From assembly GCF_001293465.1 (NCBI RefSeq), contig NZ_JSYZ01000003.1, positions 219,901-283,900 on the forward strand: 64,000 nt of DNA. Direction: 5' to 3'. Source of the stretch: Pseudomonas asplenii (lineage in GTDB: Bacteria; Pseudomonadota; Gammaproteobacteria; Pseudomonadales; Pseudomonadaceae). Made by a program: the position numbers and the translations under genes. Numbering within the stretch: position 1 is the stretch's first letter; each line of letters opens with the position of its first letter. This document shows, piece after piece, positions 18,114 through 27,464 of this stretch. The notes beneath the pieces are model-generated. The model was not told where the DNA came from. It searched no databases and was given only the letters and a program-made list of their open reading frames with translations.

Positions 18114-18373
18114 TGGCCGCGAAGAAGGGCAAGCCGCCGTTGTTGACGCTGACTCCCGAACAGGAAAGCGAGGCTTGCCGCAAGATCAAGCGGTTCATGG
18201 AGGATCGCTTCGAGCTGGACCTGGGTTCGTTCGAGGCGGCTGAAGTCCTCGAACTGTTTACCCGCGAAATTGCTCCGCACTATTACAACAGGGCGATTTT
18301 CGATGTGCAGACGCACCTTAAGGAAAGGTTCGAGAGCATCGAAAGCGACCTGTGGGCGCTCGAGAAAAACTGA
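18113..18373 (+). CDS. DUF2164 family protein
   Basis: The 86-aa protein contains the family-like segment IKRFMEDRFELDLGSFEAAEVLELFTREIAPHYYNRAIFDVQTHLKER, shortened here to its main features: a helix-rich core ending in APHYYNRAIFD. The function is unknown. It starts on the hisH stop codon and ends 41 bp before hisA, so it is embedded in the histidine operon. Its N-terminus is lysine-rich. No catalytic motif is apparent. Confidence 0.83.
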   Translation: MAAKKGKPPLLTLTPEQESEACRKIKRFMEDRFELDLGSFEAAEVLELFTREIAPHYYNRAIFDVQTHLKERFESIESDLWALEKN

Positions 18374-18414
18374 TTTCCGAGTGAAGCTGAAAAAACGACT
18401 TTAAGGTTTGCCAG

Positions 18415-19152
18415 ATGCTGATTATCCCCGCTATCGATCTCAAGGACGGTGCCTGCGTCCGTCTGCGCCAGGGCCGCATGGAAGATTCCACGGTGTTCTC
18501 CGATGACCCGGTGAGCATGGCTGCCAAGTGGGTGGAGGGCGGCTGCCGTCGTCTGCATCTGGTCGACCTGAACGGCGCCTTCGAAGGCCAGCCGGTCAAT
18601 GGCGAGGTGGTTACCGCCATCGCCAGGCGCTACCCGCACCTGCCGATCCAGATCGGCGGTGGCATCCGCTCGCTGGAGACCATCGAGCACTACGTGAAGG
18701 CCGGTGTGAGCTACGTGATCATCGGCACCAAGGCGGTCAAGCAGCCCGAGTTCGTCGCCGAGGCCTGCCGTGCGTTCCCCGGCAAGGTGATCGTCGGCCT
18801 GGATGCCAAGGACGGCTTCGTTGCCACCGATGGCTGGGCGGAAGTCAGCTCGGTGCAGGTGATCGACCTGGCCAGGCGTTTCGAGGCTGACGGCGTGTCC
18901 GCGATCGTCTACACCGACATCGCCAAGGACGGCATGATGCAGGGCTGCAACGTGCCCTTCACCGCCGCCCTGGCCGCCGCCACCCGCATACCGGTGATCG
19001 CCTCCGGCGGTATCCACAACCTGGGCGACATCAAGACCCTGCTGGACGCCAAGGCTCCGGGCATCATCGGTGCGATCACCGGCCGGGCGATCTACGAAGG
19101 CACCCTGGATGTCGCCGAGGCGCAAGCCTTCTGCGATTCCTACACTGGCTGA
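18415..19152 (+). CDS. hisA: ProFAR isomerase
   Basis: This 245-aa TIM-barrel enzyme isomerises the aminoaldose ProFAR to the aminoketose PRFAR. The general-base Asp8 lies in [12 protein letters not shown], and the acid Asp in the second half-barrel lies in [12 protein letters not shown]. The two phosphate-binding loops read QIGGGIRS and IASGGIHN, reflecting the ancient half-barrel duplication. It lies between the DUF2164 gene and hisF. Confidence 0.97.
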   Translation: MLIIPAIDLKDGACVRLRQGRMEDSTVFSDDPVSMAAKWVEGGCRRLHLVDLNGAFEGQPVNGEVVTAIARRYPHLPIQIGGGIRSLETIEHYVKAGVSYVIIGTKAVKQPEFVAEACRAFPGKVIVGLDAKDGFVATDGWAEVSSVQVIDLARRFEADGVSAIVYTDIAKDGMMQGCNVPFTAALAAATRIPVIASGGIHNLGDIKTLLDAKAPGIIGAITGRAIYEGTLDVAEAQAFCDSYTG

Positions 19153-19161
19153 GGACTGACC

Positions 19162-19932
19162 ATGGCGCTGGCCAAACGCATCATCCCTTGCCTGGACGTC
19201 GACAACGGTCGCGTGGTCAAGGGCGTCAAGTTCGAGAACATCCGCGATGCCGGTGACCCGGTGGAAATCGCCCGTCGCTACGACGAGCAGGGCGCGGACG
19301 AGATCACCTTCCTCGATATCACCGCCAGCGTCGATGGCCGTGATACCACGCTGCATACCGTCGAGCGCATGGCCAGCCAGGTGTTCATCCCGCTGACCGT
19401 GGGCGGTGGCGTGCGTACCGTGCAGGACATCCGCAACCTGCTCAACGCCGGTGCCGACAAGGTGTCGATCAACACCGCGGCGGTGTTCAACCCCGAGTTC
19501 GTCGGCGAGGCGGCCGATCGCTTCGGCTCGCAGTGCATCGTCGTCGCCATCGACGCCAAGAAGGTTTCGCAGCCGGGCGAAACCCCGCGCTGGGAGATCT
19601 TCACCCACGGCGGGCGCAAGCCGACCGGGCTGGATGCGGTGGAGTGGGCGAAGAAGATGGAAGGCCTGGGGGCCGGTGAGATCCTGCTCACCAGCATGGA
19701 CCAGGACGGCATGAAAAGCGGCTTCGACCTCGGCGTGACCCGTGCCATCAGCGATGCCCTGGGCATTCCGGTGATCGCCTCCGGCGGCGTCGGCAATCTC
19801 CAGCACCTGGCCGACGGTATCCTTGAAGGCCATGCCAGCGCCGTGCTGGCTGCGAGCATCTTCCACTTCGGCGAATACACCGTGCCCGAAGCCAAGGCCT
19901 ATATGGCGCAACGCGGTATCGTGGTCCGCTGA
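19162..19932 (+). CDS. hisF: imidazole glycerol phosphate synthase, cyclase subunit
   Basis: This 256-aa TIM-barrel cyclase uses HisH-derived ammonia to convert PRFAR to imidazoleglycerol phosphate and AICAR. Catalytic Asp12 is in [15 protein letters not shown] and the second Asp is in VAIDAKKV. Phosphate loops are VGGGVRT and IASGGVGN. It starts 9 bp after the hisA stop. The partner HisH is encoded upstream in the same operon. Confidence 0.97.
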   Translation: MALAKRIIPCLDVDNGRVVKGVKFENIRDAGDPVEIARRYDEQGADEITFLDITASVDGRDTTLHTVERMASQVFIPLTVGGGVRTVQDIRNLLNAGADKVSINTAAVFNPEFVGEAADRFGSQCIVVAIDAKKVSQPGETPRWEIFTHGGRKPTGLDAVEWAKKMEGLGAGEILLTSMDQDGMKSGFDLGVTRAISDALGIPVIASGGVGNLQHLADGILEGHASAVLAASIFHFGEYTVPEAKAYMAQRGIVVR

Positions 19933-20004
19933 ATACAGGGATCACTGGACAGCATGGCGGGCCCGGGCCACTCTTGGGCACGCCATGGACTTCGGTAGTA
20001 CAGC

Positions 20005-20760
20005 ATGCTCAAACGTCTTCTACTGGCCGTCGCCGGCACCTCGCTGCTGCTGACAGGGCCCGCCTTCGCGCAGGAAAGCACCGATACTTCGCTGGTCCTG
20101 CTGACCGAGAACTTCCCGCCGTACAACATGGCGAAGAACGGCAAGAACTTCGCCCAGGACGAGAATATCGAAGGCATTGCCGTGGATATCGTCCGCGAGA
20201 CCTTCAGGCGCGCCGATATCCGCTACAGCCTGACCCTGCGCTTTCCCTGGGAACGGATCTACAAGCTCGCCCTGGAGCAGCCCGGCTACGGGGTGTTCGT
20301 GATGGCACGCCTGCCGGAGCGCGAGACCCTGTTCAAATGGGTCGGGCCGATCGGCCCGGATGACTGGGTGATGCTTGCCCGCGCCGACAGCAAGCTGGCG
20401 CTGACGGCGCTGGCGCAGGCGCGCAAGTACAAGGTCGGTGCCTACAAGGGCGATGCCATTGCGCAAACCCTGGCGCGCCAGGGGCTGGAGCCGGTACTGG
20501 TACTGCGCGACCAGGACAATGCCCGGAAACTGGTGGACGGGCAGATCGACCTCTGGGCCACCGGCGACCCGGCAGGACGCTTCCTGGCGCGTCAGGAAGG
20601 GGTGACGGGGCTCAAGACCGTGTTGCGTTTCAACAGCGCCGAGCTCTACCTGGCGCTGAACAGGGAGGTGCCGGACGAAGTGGTCGCCAGGCTGCAGGCG
20701 GCGCTGGATCAGTTGCGCAAGGAAGGCAAGGTCGACGAGATCATGGCCCGCTACCTGTAG
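20005..20760 (+). CDS. orphan family-3 periplasmic solute-binding protein
   Basis: The 251-aa protein has a signal peptide (MLKRLLLAVAGTSLLLTGPAFA) and the family-3 opening LVLLTENFPPYNM. The lobe-switch region includes YGVFVMARLPERE and KVGAYKGDAIAQ. No permease or ATPase gene lies nearby, so it either donates to a transporter encoded elsewhere or acts as a stand-alone sensor or scavenger. It lies 72 bp after hisF and could be co-transcribed with it. The ligand is unknown. Confidence 0.8.
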   Translation: MLKRLLLAVAGTSLLLTGPAFAQESTDTSLVLLTENFPPYNMAKNGKNFAQDENIEGIAVDIVRETFRRADIRYSLTLRFPWERIYKLALEQPGYGVFVMARLPERETLFKWVGPIGPDDWVMLARADSKLALTALAQARKYKVGAYKGDAIAQTLARQGLEPVLVLRDQDNARKLVDGQIDLWATGDPAGRFLARQEGVTGLKTVLRFNSAELYLALNREVPDEVVARLQAALDQLRKEGKVDEIMARYL

Positions 20761-20812
20761 AGCGCGTTATCGTTCTTCGCGGATACAGAGGTAGTGTGGA
20801 CAATGACACGCA

Positions 20813-20888
20813 CTGTAGGAGCAAGGCTTGCCTGCGAAGAGGCCAGTGCGGCCACTAAAAGCTTCGCGGGCAAGCCCGGCTCCTACAG
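20813..20888. repeat. REP doublet (REPIN)
   Basis: CTGTAGGAGCAAGGCTTGCC on the left is mirrored by GGCAAGCCCGGCTCCTACAG on the right, around a short spacer. This is the head-to-head REP arrangement common between Pseudomonas genes. It lies between the convergent binding-protein and yibQ-like genes. Confidence 0.85.
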
Positions 20889-20940
20889 TCCTGCGGCGAC
20901 CACATTGTATAGGGTTTGTCCGCGAGAGGTCGCCGGATAA

Positions 20941-21720
20941 CTAGCGGTAGACCCCATTCCTGCCATGCCCCGAAGTGGCCTGGTTGCCCCGCAGGGCAAT
21001 CATCGAGCGGATGTCGATCCACTCCACGCCCTGCTCCTTGAGCCTGGGCAATTCACGCTCCAGCACCGCCAGCGTCTGCGGATACGGATGGCCGATCACC
21101 ACCGCGCTACCCTGCTTGTGCGCCAGCCTGATCGCGGTCTGCAACTGCGCGGTGATCGCCGGCTCGGTGCGTTCGTTATCCAGGAACACATCCCGCGACA
21201 CGCTCGCCAGGCCGATCTTCTGCGCTTCGGAGGCGGCAACCGTCCTGGCGCTGGTGCGGCTGTCGACGAAGAATTTGTTGCGCCGCTGCAGCTCGCCCAT
21301 CAGCCAGGCCATGGCGACCGGTTCGGCAGTCATGCGGCTGCCCTCGTGGTTGTTGATGCCGCTGGTGTAGGGCACGGCCAGGAACGCCGCTGCCAGGCGT
21401 TTCTGCAGTTCTTCCAGAGGCAGCTCGGGATGCCAGGCGAATGGTCCGGTGGCCGGGTCCATCGGCATGTGCAGCATGACGACCTTGCCGGCCTGGTGCG
21501 CCTCACGGGCCAGCTCGGCGGCGTGGGGCGTGTCGGGCATGATCGACGGGGTGATCGGGCCGGGCAGGGCCAGCACGCGACGATCCCGGGGCAGGTTCTG
21601 CCCCAGGTCATCGATGATCACGGTCAGGTAGGCTTTCGCCGGGGCAGGCGTTTCGGTCGGCGTTGCCTGGGCAACGCCGATCAGGCAGCCGAACAGCGCC
21701 AGCAGGGTCCAGCGCCGCAT
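20941..21720 (-). CDS. yibQ: divergent polysaccharide deacetylase (YibQ/DUF610)
   Basis: The 259-aa exported protein has a signal peptide (MRRWTLLALFGCLIGVAQA). The body shows LTVIIDDLGQNLPRDRR near the start, HMPMDPATGP, INNHEGSRMT and SAVVIGHPYPQT, typical of the divergent deacetylase family that keeps the NodB-like fold and some metal ligands. Its genomic context with ctpA and envC is conserved and points to cell-envelope work. The exact substrate is unknown. It starts one base before the ctpA stop region, so it is tightly coupled. Confidence 0.87.
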   Translation of the reverse strand: MRRWTLLALFGCLIGVAQATPTETPAPAKAYLTVIIDDLGQNLPRDRRVLALPGPITPSIMPDTPHAAELAREAHQAGKVVMLHMPMDPATGPFAWHPELPLEELQKRLAAAFLAVPYTSGINNHEGSRMTAEPVAMAWLMGELQRRNKFFVDSRTSARTVAASEAQKIGLASVSRDVFLDNERTEPAITAQLQTAIRLAHKQGSAVVIGHPYPQTLAVLERELPRLKEQGVEWIDIRSMIALRGNQATSGHGRNGVYR

Positions 21721-21721
21721 C

Positions 21722-23044
21722 TCAGTTGCCGCGCGTGACGCTCAGGCCCTTGAGCAGGCTCAGCGCCTGGCTCAGCTGGTAGTCGTCGTCCTGCAGGCGG
21801 GCCTTGCCCTTGGCCGACTTGACGCTCGGCCGGTCGGCACCGCCGTTGCCGTTGCCCAGGTGACCCTGCAGGTCGGCTTCCTTGAAGGTTTCGTCGTCCT
21901 GGGCACCGGTGACCTTGGCCTGGCGGACCTCGATGTCCGGGATGATGCCCTGGGCCTGGATCGAGCGGCCGTTCGGGGTGAAGTACAGCGCGGTGGTGAG
22001 TTTCAGCGCGCGGTCGTTGCTCAGCGGCAGCACGGTCTGTACCGAGCCCTTGCCGAAGCTGGTGGTCCCCATCAGCACCGCACGCTTCTGGTCCTGCAGC
22101 GCGCCGGCGACGATTTCCGAAGCCGAGGCGCTGCCGCCGTTGATCAGCACCACCATCGGCGAGGCGTCGCTCTCGTCGTGGCCGGTGGCCGAGAAGCGCA
22201 GCTCGGAGTTGGCGATGCGGCCCTTGGTGTAGACGATCAGGCCCTTGGTGATGAAGTGGTCGACCACTTCCACTGCGGCCTGCAGGACGCCGCCGGGGTT
22301 GTTGCGCAGGTCGAGGACGATACCGTTGAGCTTCTTGTTGCCGTTCTCCTTGCGCAGCGTGGCCAGGGCCTTGGACACCTCTTCACCGGTCTTGACCTGG
22401 AACTGGGTGATGCGGATGTAGCCGTAGCCGTTCTCCAGCATCTGGCTGCGCACGCTCTTGGTGCGGATGATGGCCCGGGTCAGGGTCACGTCGAACGGCG
22501 TGCCGCCGTTGCGCACCAGGGTCAGGGTGATCTTCTGGCCGACCTTGCCGCGCATCTTGTCGACGGCTTCGGTCATGGTCTGGCCGCGGGTCGGCTGGCC
22601 GTTGATCTTGACGATCAGGTCACCGGCCTCGATACCGGCCTTGGACGCCGGGGTATCGTCGATCGGCGAGACCACCTTGACGAAGTTGTCCTCCATGCCG
22701 ACCTCGATACCCAGGCCGCCGAATTCGCCGCTGGTGTCTTCCTGCAACTGGGCGAAGTCTTCCGGGCCCAGGTAGGCGGAGTGCGGGTCAAGGTTGCTGA
22801 GCATGCCCTTGATGGCGTTTTCCAGCAGGGTCTTGTCGTCCACCGGCTCGACATAGGCGGCCTTGATCCGGTCCATGACCTCGGCGAAGGTGCGCAGCTC
22901 GTCGAGCGGCAGCGGGGCCTTGGCGGTGACGACAGGAGCGGCCGCCGGAGCGGGCTGGGCAGGTTGCGCAGCGAACGCGTGGGGCGCGCCGATCACGAGG
23001 GCGATCGTCAGGGCCAGCGAGGTGAGGCGGGACAAATGCAGCAT
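21722..23044 (-). CDS. ctpA: carboxyl-terminal processing protease (S41 family)
   Basis: This 440-aa periplasmic protease has a signal peptide (MLHLSRLTSLALTIALVIGA, ending at AFA), then a PDZ domain at about 90-170 with GGLGIEVGMEDNFVKVV and GIEAGDLIVKINGQ. The catalytic Ser lies in INGGSASASEIVAGAL and the Lys in SFGKGSVQT. The ATG at 23044 follows AGGAG at normal spacing and is chosen over the open frame upstream. Homologues degrade murein endopeptidases and other envelope proteins. It is co-directional with envC and yibQ. Confidence 0.92.
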   Translation of the reverse strand: MLHLSRLTSLALTIALVIGAPHAFAAQPAQPAPAAAPVVTAKAPLPLDELRTFAEVMDRIKAAYVEPVDDKTLLENAIKGMLSNLDPHSAYLGPEDFAQLQEDTSGEFGGLGIEVGMEDNFVKVVSPIDDTPASKAGIEAGDLIVKINGQPTRGQTMTEAVDKMRGKVGQKITLTLVRNGGTPFDVTLTRAIIRTKSVRSQMLENGYGYIRITQFQVKTGEEVSKALATLRKENGNKKLNGIVLDLRNNPGGVLQAAVEVVDHFITKGLIVYTKGRIANSELRFSATGHDESDASPMVVLINGGSASASEIVAGALQDQKRAVLMGTTSFGKGSVQTVLPLSNDRALKLTTALYFTPNGRSIQAQGIIPDIEVRQAKVTGAQDDETFKEADLQGHLGNGNGGADRPSVKSAKGKARLQDDDYQLSQALSLLKGLSVTRGN

Positions 23045-23075
23045 GTCGAACGAACTCCTAAATAAGGTACGGCGC

Positions 23076-24371
23076 CTATCCTTGCGCGCGACACCATTGG
23101 GCCGGATCACTCGGGTGACCCTGCTGACGTATAGCGAAATACAACGCCGGTGCCTCCTGACCGCCACTGTTGCCTACAGTAGAGATCGACTCACCGGCTT
23201 TTACCACATCCCCCGCCGATTTAAGCAGGGTCTGGTTGTGGCCATACAAACTCAGGTAGCCGTTGCCATGATCCAGGATCACCAGCAAACCGGCACCGCG
23301 CAGCCAGTCGGCGAACACCACGCGCCCCCCATGCACGGCATGCACCTGGCTGCCGGCGGCGGCACCGATCATCACGCCGTCCCACTTGCTACGGGCGTCA
23401 TCACCGCGGGTTTCTCCGAAGCGTGCCAACAATCGACCATCAACTGGCCATGGAAGTTTGCCGCGGGCTGCAGCAAAAGGGCCGCCGAAGGATTCTCCGG
23501 CGCTGGAAACCAGTGGGCCGGGCGTCGAGCGCGGCGGCTTTCGCGGGCTGTCGTCATCACGATCGGCCAGGGCCTGGGCCTCACGCTGGCGCTTTTTTTC
23601 CGCTTCCTGCTGGGCGAGCAGCGCTTTCTGGCGCGCTTCCTCCGCCTCACGGGCCTGGCGTGCCAGGGTTTCCTCGATGGTCTTGAGGACTTTCGACAGG
23701 TCGGCCTGGTCCTGTTCGCGGGCGGCGAGCTTCTGGTCGCGGTCCTTCACATCCTGGTTGAGCTTGGCCAGGGCGGCCTGGCGTTCCTGGCGGACTTTCT
23801 CCAGTTCTTCACGCTGGCTGTCGAGGTTGCCTTTCTGCACCAGCAGTTGTGCCTGCTGCAGGTTGATGTCCTTTTCGACATTGGCCAGCTGGCGCAGGGT
23901 TTCGTTGAAGTTCTTCAACTGCTCCAGGCGCGCCTGGCTCAGGTAGTCGTAGTAGGTGAGGGTGCGGGCGAATTTTTCCGGATTCTGCTGGTTGAGCAGC
24001 AGCTTGATGTATTCCTGGCGGCCGCTCTGGTAGGCGGCGCGGGCCTGGATGGCGATCAGGTGTTGCTGTTCAGTGCGCGCGCTCTGGAGTTTTTTTTTCT
24101 CCCCGTCGAGCCGCTGCAGTTCGCTCTCGCTCTTCTTCAGCTCTTTCTGCAGGGCTTCGACCTGCTTTTCCAGCTTGCCCATCTCGGTTTCGGTGCCGCG
24201 CAGGTCTTTCTGCACGCCGGACTTTTCTTCCTGCAGCTTGCCCAGCAGCTTCTTCAGCTCGGCAATGTCCTGGCGCGTGGCCTCCAACTGCTGTTGGGTT
24301 TGCGCGCGCTCGTCGGCGAAGGCCGGTTGGAACAGGCAGATCAGGGCTAGGGCGATAAGGGCGCGAAGCAT
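23076..24371 (-). CDS. envC: murein hydrolase activator EnvC
   Basis: The 431-aa periplasmic protein has a signal peptide (MLRALIALALICLFQPAFA), two long coiled-coil blocks (about residues 25-130 and 150-250, rich in Lys, Glu, Gln and Leu) and a C-terminal LytM domain. In the LytM part the metal-site motif is degenerate: the usual H-x-H near the end is replaced by ALYFAIR. That matches EnvC, which activates amidases at the division site rather than cutting peptidoglycan itself. The start at 24371 fits the signal peptide. It lies between ctpA and gpmI. Confidence 0.92.
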   Translation of the reverse strand: MLRALIALALICLFQPAFADERAQTQQQLEATRQDIAELKKLLGKLQEEKSGVQKDLRGTETEMGKLEKQVEALQKELKKSESELQRLDGEKKKLQSARTEQQHLIAIQARAAYQSGRQEYIKLLLNQQNPEKFARTLTYYDYLSQARLEQLKNFNETLRQLANVEKDINLQQAQLLVQKGNLDSQREELEKVRQERQAALAKLNQDVKDRDQKLAAREQDQADLSKVLKTIEETLARQAREAEEARQKALLAQQEAEKKRQREAQALADRDDDSPRKPPRSTPGPLVSSAGESFGGPFAAARGKLPWPVDGRLLARFGETRGDDARSKWDGVMIGAAAGSQVHAVHGGRVVFADWLRGAGLLVILDHGNGYLSLYGHNQTLLKSAGDVVKAGESISTVGNSGGQEAPALYFAIRQQGHPSDPAQWCRAQG

Positions 24372-24475
24372 GGGGCGGGTAGCACCTGGAAACGGGACGG
24401 CCTAGTATGCCCGCCATACGTTGTAAAAAAAACGTCCAAAAGCGGTTGCTTTCAGGCGTTTCCGATAAAGAGGTA

Positions 24476-24497
24476 GGCCGACAGCACGCTGTCGGCC
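24476..24497 (-). terminator. hairpin after gpmI
   Basis: GGCCGACAGC-ac-GCTGTCGGCC is a ten-base-pair palindrome 14 bp beyond the gpmI stop. On the minus strand the downstream sequence has no T-run, so intrinsic termination is uncertain. Confidence 0.5.
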
Positions 24498-24510
24498 GGA
24501 TTTTCAGCTT

Positions 24511-26046
24511 TTAACGGTCCGTCAGGATCGAAGTACCGGTCATTTCCGCGGGCTGTTTCAGGCCCAGCAGCTTGAGCATGGTCGGCGCCACGTCCGCCAG
24601 CACGCCGCCTTCACGGACCTTCAGGTCGCGCTTTCCGTAGTAGATGAACGGCACCGGCTCGGTGGTGTGGGCGGTGTGGGCCTGGCCGGTGCACTCGTCT
24701 TCCATCTGCTCGACGTTGCCGTGGTCGGCGGTGATCAGCGCTTCGCCGCCGACCTTTTCCAGGGCGTCGACGATCCGTCCTACACACAAATCCAGGCATT
24801 CCACGGCCTTGACGGCTGCCTCGAACACGCCGCTGTGGCCGACCATGTCGCCGTTGGCGTAGTTGACCACGATCACGTCATAACGCAGGTTTTCGATGGC
24901 CTCGACGATGCGGTCGGTGACTTCCGGCGCGCTCATCTCCGGTTGCAGGTCGTAGGTGGCGACTTTCGGCGACGGGATCAGGATGCGTTCCTCGCCCGGG
25001 AACGGCTCTTCGCGGCCGCCGGAGAAGAAGAAGGTCACGTGGGCGTATTTTTCGGTCTCGGCGATACGCAGCTGGGTCTTGCCGTTTTTCGCCAGGTAGT
25101 CGCCCAGCACGTTTTCCAGGCTGCCCGGCGCGAAGGCCGATGGCGCGGGAATGCTGGCGGCGTACTGGGTGAGCATGATGAAGCCGGCCAGCTTGGGCTG
25201 ACGGGCGCGCTCGAAGTCCTTGAAGTCGTCCTCGACGAACACCCGGGTCAGCTCGCGGGCGCGGTCGGCGCGGAAATTCATGAACACCACGGCGTCGCCG
25301 TCCTCGACCTTGACCGGCTCGCCGATGCGGGTGGCCTTGACGAATTCGTCGCTTTCACCGCGCTCGTAGGCGGCCTGCAGGCCTTCCTGGGCGGTGGCGG
25401 CGTGGAATTCGGCCTGGCCGTCGACGATCAGGTTGTAGGCCTGGGCCACGCGGTCCCAGCGGTTGTCGCGGTCCATGGCGAAGTAACGGCCGATCAGGCT
25501 GGCGATACGGCCCTTGCCCAGGGTGCGGAAGGTTTCATCCAGCAGCTCGATGGACGACTCGGCGCTCTTGGGCGGCGTGTCGCGGCCGTCGAGGAAGGCG
25601 TGCAGGTAGATCTTCCGCGCGCCGCGCTTGAAGGCCAGCTCGGCCATGGCGACCAGGTGGTCCTGGTGGCTGTGCACGCCGCCGTCGGACAGCAGGCCGA
25701 GGATATGCACCGCCTTGTCGGCGGCCACGGCCTGGTCCACGGCCTTGCAGATGGTCGGGTTCTCGAAGAACTCGCCGTCGCGGATCGCCTTGGTGACGCG
25801 GGTGAAATCCTGGTACACCACCCGGCCGGCGCCGAGGTTCATGTGGCCGACTTCCGAGTTGCCCATCTGCCCGTCCGGCAGGCCGACATCCATGCCCGAG
25901 CCCGAGATCAGGCCATGGGGCATGCTGGCGGTGAGGCGGTCGAGCACCGGTTTCTTCGCCGAGTAGACGGCGTTGTAGTCCTGGCGCTCGCTGTGACCGA
26001 AGCCATCCAGGATGATCAGGACCAAAGGTTTAGGCGTGGCAGTCAT
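24511..26046 (-). CDS. gpmI: 2,3-bisphosphoglycerate-independent phosphoglycerate mutase
   Basis: This 511-aa Mn-dependent enzyme interconverts 3- and 2-phosphoglycerate. The opening [14 protein letters not shown] supplies a metal-binding Asp. The phosphorylated Ser lies in [17 protein letters not shown], and C-terminal metal ligands are in [14 protein letters not shown] and [13 protein letters not shown]. The ATG at 26046 is used: the 22-codon extension upstream has no family similarity. It is divergent from yibN-grxC-secB, a conserved arrangement. Confidence 0.96.
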   Translation of the reverse strand: MTATPKPLVLIILDGFGHSERQDYNAVYSAKKPVLDRLTASMPHGLISGSGMDVGLPDGQMGNSEVGHMNLGAGRVVYQDFTRVTKAIRDGEFFENPTICKAVDQAVAADKAVHILGLLSDGGVHSHQDHLVAMAELAFKRGARKIYLHAFLDGRDTPPKSAESSIELLDETFRTLGKGRIASLIGRYFAMDRDNRWDRVAQAYNLIVDGQAEFHAATAQEGLQAAYERGESDEFVKATRIGEPVKVEDGDAVVFMNFRADRARELTRVFVEDDFKDFERARQPKLAGFIMLTQYAASIPAPSAFAPGSLENVLGDYLAKNGKTQLRIAETEKYAHVTFFFSGGREEPFPGEERILIPSPKVATYDLQPEMSAPEVTDRIVEAIENLRYDVIVVNYANGDMVGHSGVFEAAVKAVECLDLCVGRIVDALEKVGGEALITADHGNVEQMEDECTGQAHTAHTTEPVPFIYYGKRDLKVREGGVLADVAPTMLKLLGLKQPAEMTGTSILTDR

Positions 26047-26194
26047 AGATCCCACTCGCGGCTGGATTGAAAGAACATGGAAAAAAGAGTCGCAGTTTAA
26101 AGGCAAGTTCAAACGCAGTCACCGCCAGGCGGGGTTTGGCCCACCTTGACGGCTGTGTATACTGGCCGACATTTTAACGCCCTGGAACCTCCTG

Positions 26195-26608
26195 ATGGTC
26201 GATCATCTGATTGCATTTGCCACTAACCACTACCTGCTGACCGGTGCCTTCGTCCTGCTGCTGGCCCTGCTGATCGCCCATGAGATGAGCCGCGGTGGCG
26301 CCAGCCTGAGCACGGCGCAACTGACTGCGCTGGTCAACAAGGACCAGGCCGTGGTGATCGACCTGCGCCCGAGCAAGGAGTTTGCGGCCGGTCATATCGT
26401 CGGCGCGCTGAACATTCCCCAGGACAAGCTGATGGCCCGTATCGGCGAGCTGGAAAAACACAAGGCCAAGACCCTGATTCTGGTCGACGCCCAGGGCCAG
26501 CATTCCGGGACCCACGCCCGTGAACTGCTCAAGTCCGGTTTCACCGCGGCCAAGCTGTCCGGCGGCATTTCCAGCTGGAAAGCCGACAACCTGCCATTGG
26601 TGAAGTGA
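26195..26608 (+). CDS. yibN: membrane-anchored rhodanese-like protein (YibN), Cys-less
   Basis: The 137-aa protein has one N-terminal membrane helix (about residues 15-29) and a cytoplasmic rhodanese domain. It keeps VVIDLRPSKEFAAGHIVGALNIP and GISSWKADNLP. The active-site loop, which normally starts with Cys, reads LVDAQGQHSG, with Asp98 where the catalytic Cys is expected. Sulfur transfer is therefore unlikely, and a binding or scaffolding role is more plausible. It is the first gene of yibN-grxC-secB, 1 bp before grxC. Confidence 0.85.
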   Translation: MVDHLIAFATNHYLLTGAFVLLLALLIAHEMSRGGASLSTAQLTALVNKDQAVVIDLRPSKEFAAGHIVGALNIPQDKLMARIGELEKHKAKTLILVDAQGQHSGTHARELLKSGFTAAKLSGGISSWKADNLPLVK

Positions 26609-26609
26609 C

Positions 26610-26864
26610 ATGAGCCAGGTTGTCGTCTACTCCAGCGATTATTGCCCTTACTGCTCGCGCGCCAAGCAACTGCTGGCGAGCAAGCAGGTTGCCTTCGAAG
26701 AGATCAAGGTCGATGGCAAGCCACAGGTGCGTGCCGAGATGGCGGACAAGGCCGGGCGTACGTCCGTGCCGCAGATCTGGATCGGCAGCCGGCACATCGG
26801 TGGCTGCGATGACCTGTACGCCCTCGAGCGCGCCGGTAAACTCGACGCATTGCTCAACGCCTGA
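26610..26864 (+). CDS. grxC: glutaredoxin 3
   Basis: The 84-aa protein has the dithiol active site CPYC at residues 12-15, followed by the glutathione-binding TSVPQIWIGSRHIGGCDDLYAL, which includes the cis-proline and the GG-C-D motif. It reduces disulfides and glutathione-mixed disulfides in the cytoplasm. It starts just after the yibN stop. Confidence 0.96.
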   Translation: MSQVVVYSSDYCPYCSRAKQLLASKQVAFEEIKVDGKPQVRAEMADKAGRTSVPQIWIGSRHIGGCDDLYALERAGKLDALLNA

Positions 26865-26906
26865 TTCCGAAACCCTTAAAGACCTGAAGATCAAGAAGGA
26901 TCTGCC

Positions 26907-27386
26907 ATGACTGACCAACAGAACACCGCTGCCGACGAAGAAAGCCAACCGCAATTCTCCCTGCAGCGCATCTACGTGCGTGACCTGTCCTTCGAAGCTC
27001 CGAAAAGCCCGGCGATCTTCCGCCAGCAGTGGGAGCCGAGCGTCGGCCTGGATCTGAACACCCGCCAGAAAGCCCTGGAGGCCGACTTCCACGAAGTGGT
27101 GCTGACCCTGTCGGTTACCGTCAAGAATGGTGAAGAGGTTGCCTTCATTGCCGAAGTTCAGCAGGCAGGTATCTTCCTGATCAAGAACCTCGACGCGGCT
27201 TCCCTGAGCCACACCCTGGGCGCGTTCTGCCCGAACATCCTGTTCCCGTACGCGCGTGAAGCGCTGGACAGCCTGGTGACCCGTGGTTCGTTCCCGGCGC
27301 TGATGCTGGCTCCGGTGAACTTCGATGCGCTGTACGCGCAGGAACTGCAGCGCCTGCAGCAGGAAGGTTCGCCGACCGTCCAGTAA
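26907..27386 (+). CDS. secB: protein-export chaperone SecB
   Basis: The 159-aa protein matches Sec[20 protein letters not shown] near the N-terminus, QPxF-like [15 protein letters not shown], and the C-terminal part [23 protein letters not shown] with the conserved [12 protein letters not shown]. It is a tetrameric cytoplasmic chaperone that keeps preproteins unfolded for SecA. The N-terminus is acidic and disordered. It ends at the intrinsic terminator shared with trmL. Confidence 0.97.
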   Translation: MTDQQNTAADEESQPQFSLQRIYVRDLSFEAPKSPAIFRQQWEPSVGLDLNTRQKALEADFHEVVLTLSVTVKNGEEVAFIAEVQQAGIFLIKNLDAASLSHTLGAFCPNILFPYAREALDSLVTRGSFPALMLAPVNFDALYAQELQRLQQEGSPTVQ

Positions 27387-27422
27387 GGACGTGGCCCTTG
27401 TGGGGCCTTTGCCGGTTCCCAC

Positions 27423-27451
27423 AAAAAAAGCGCCTTTGCGGCGCTTTTTTT
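27423..27451. terminator. bidirectional rho-independent terminator, secB/trmL
   Basis: AAAAAAAGCGCC-tttg-CGGCGCTTTTTTT is symmetrical, with A- and T-runs on both sides of a short GC stem. It lies between the convergent 3' ends of secB and trmL and can serve both. Confidence 0.88.
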
Positions 27452-27464
27452 GTGCGACCAAGGT

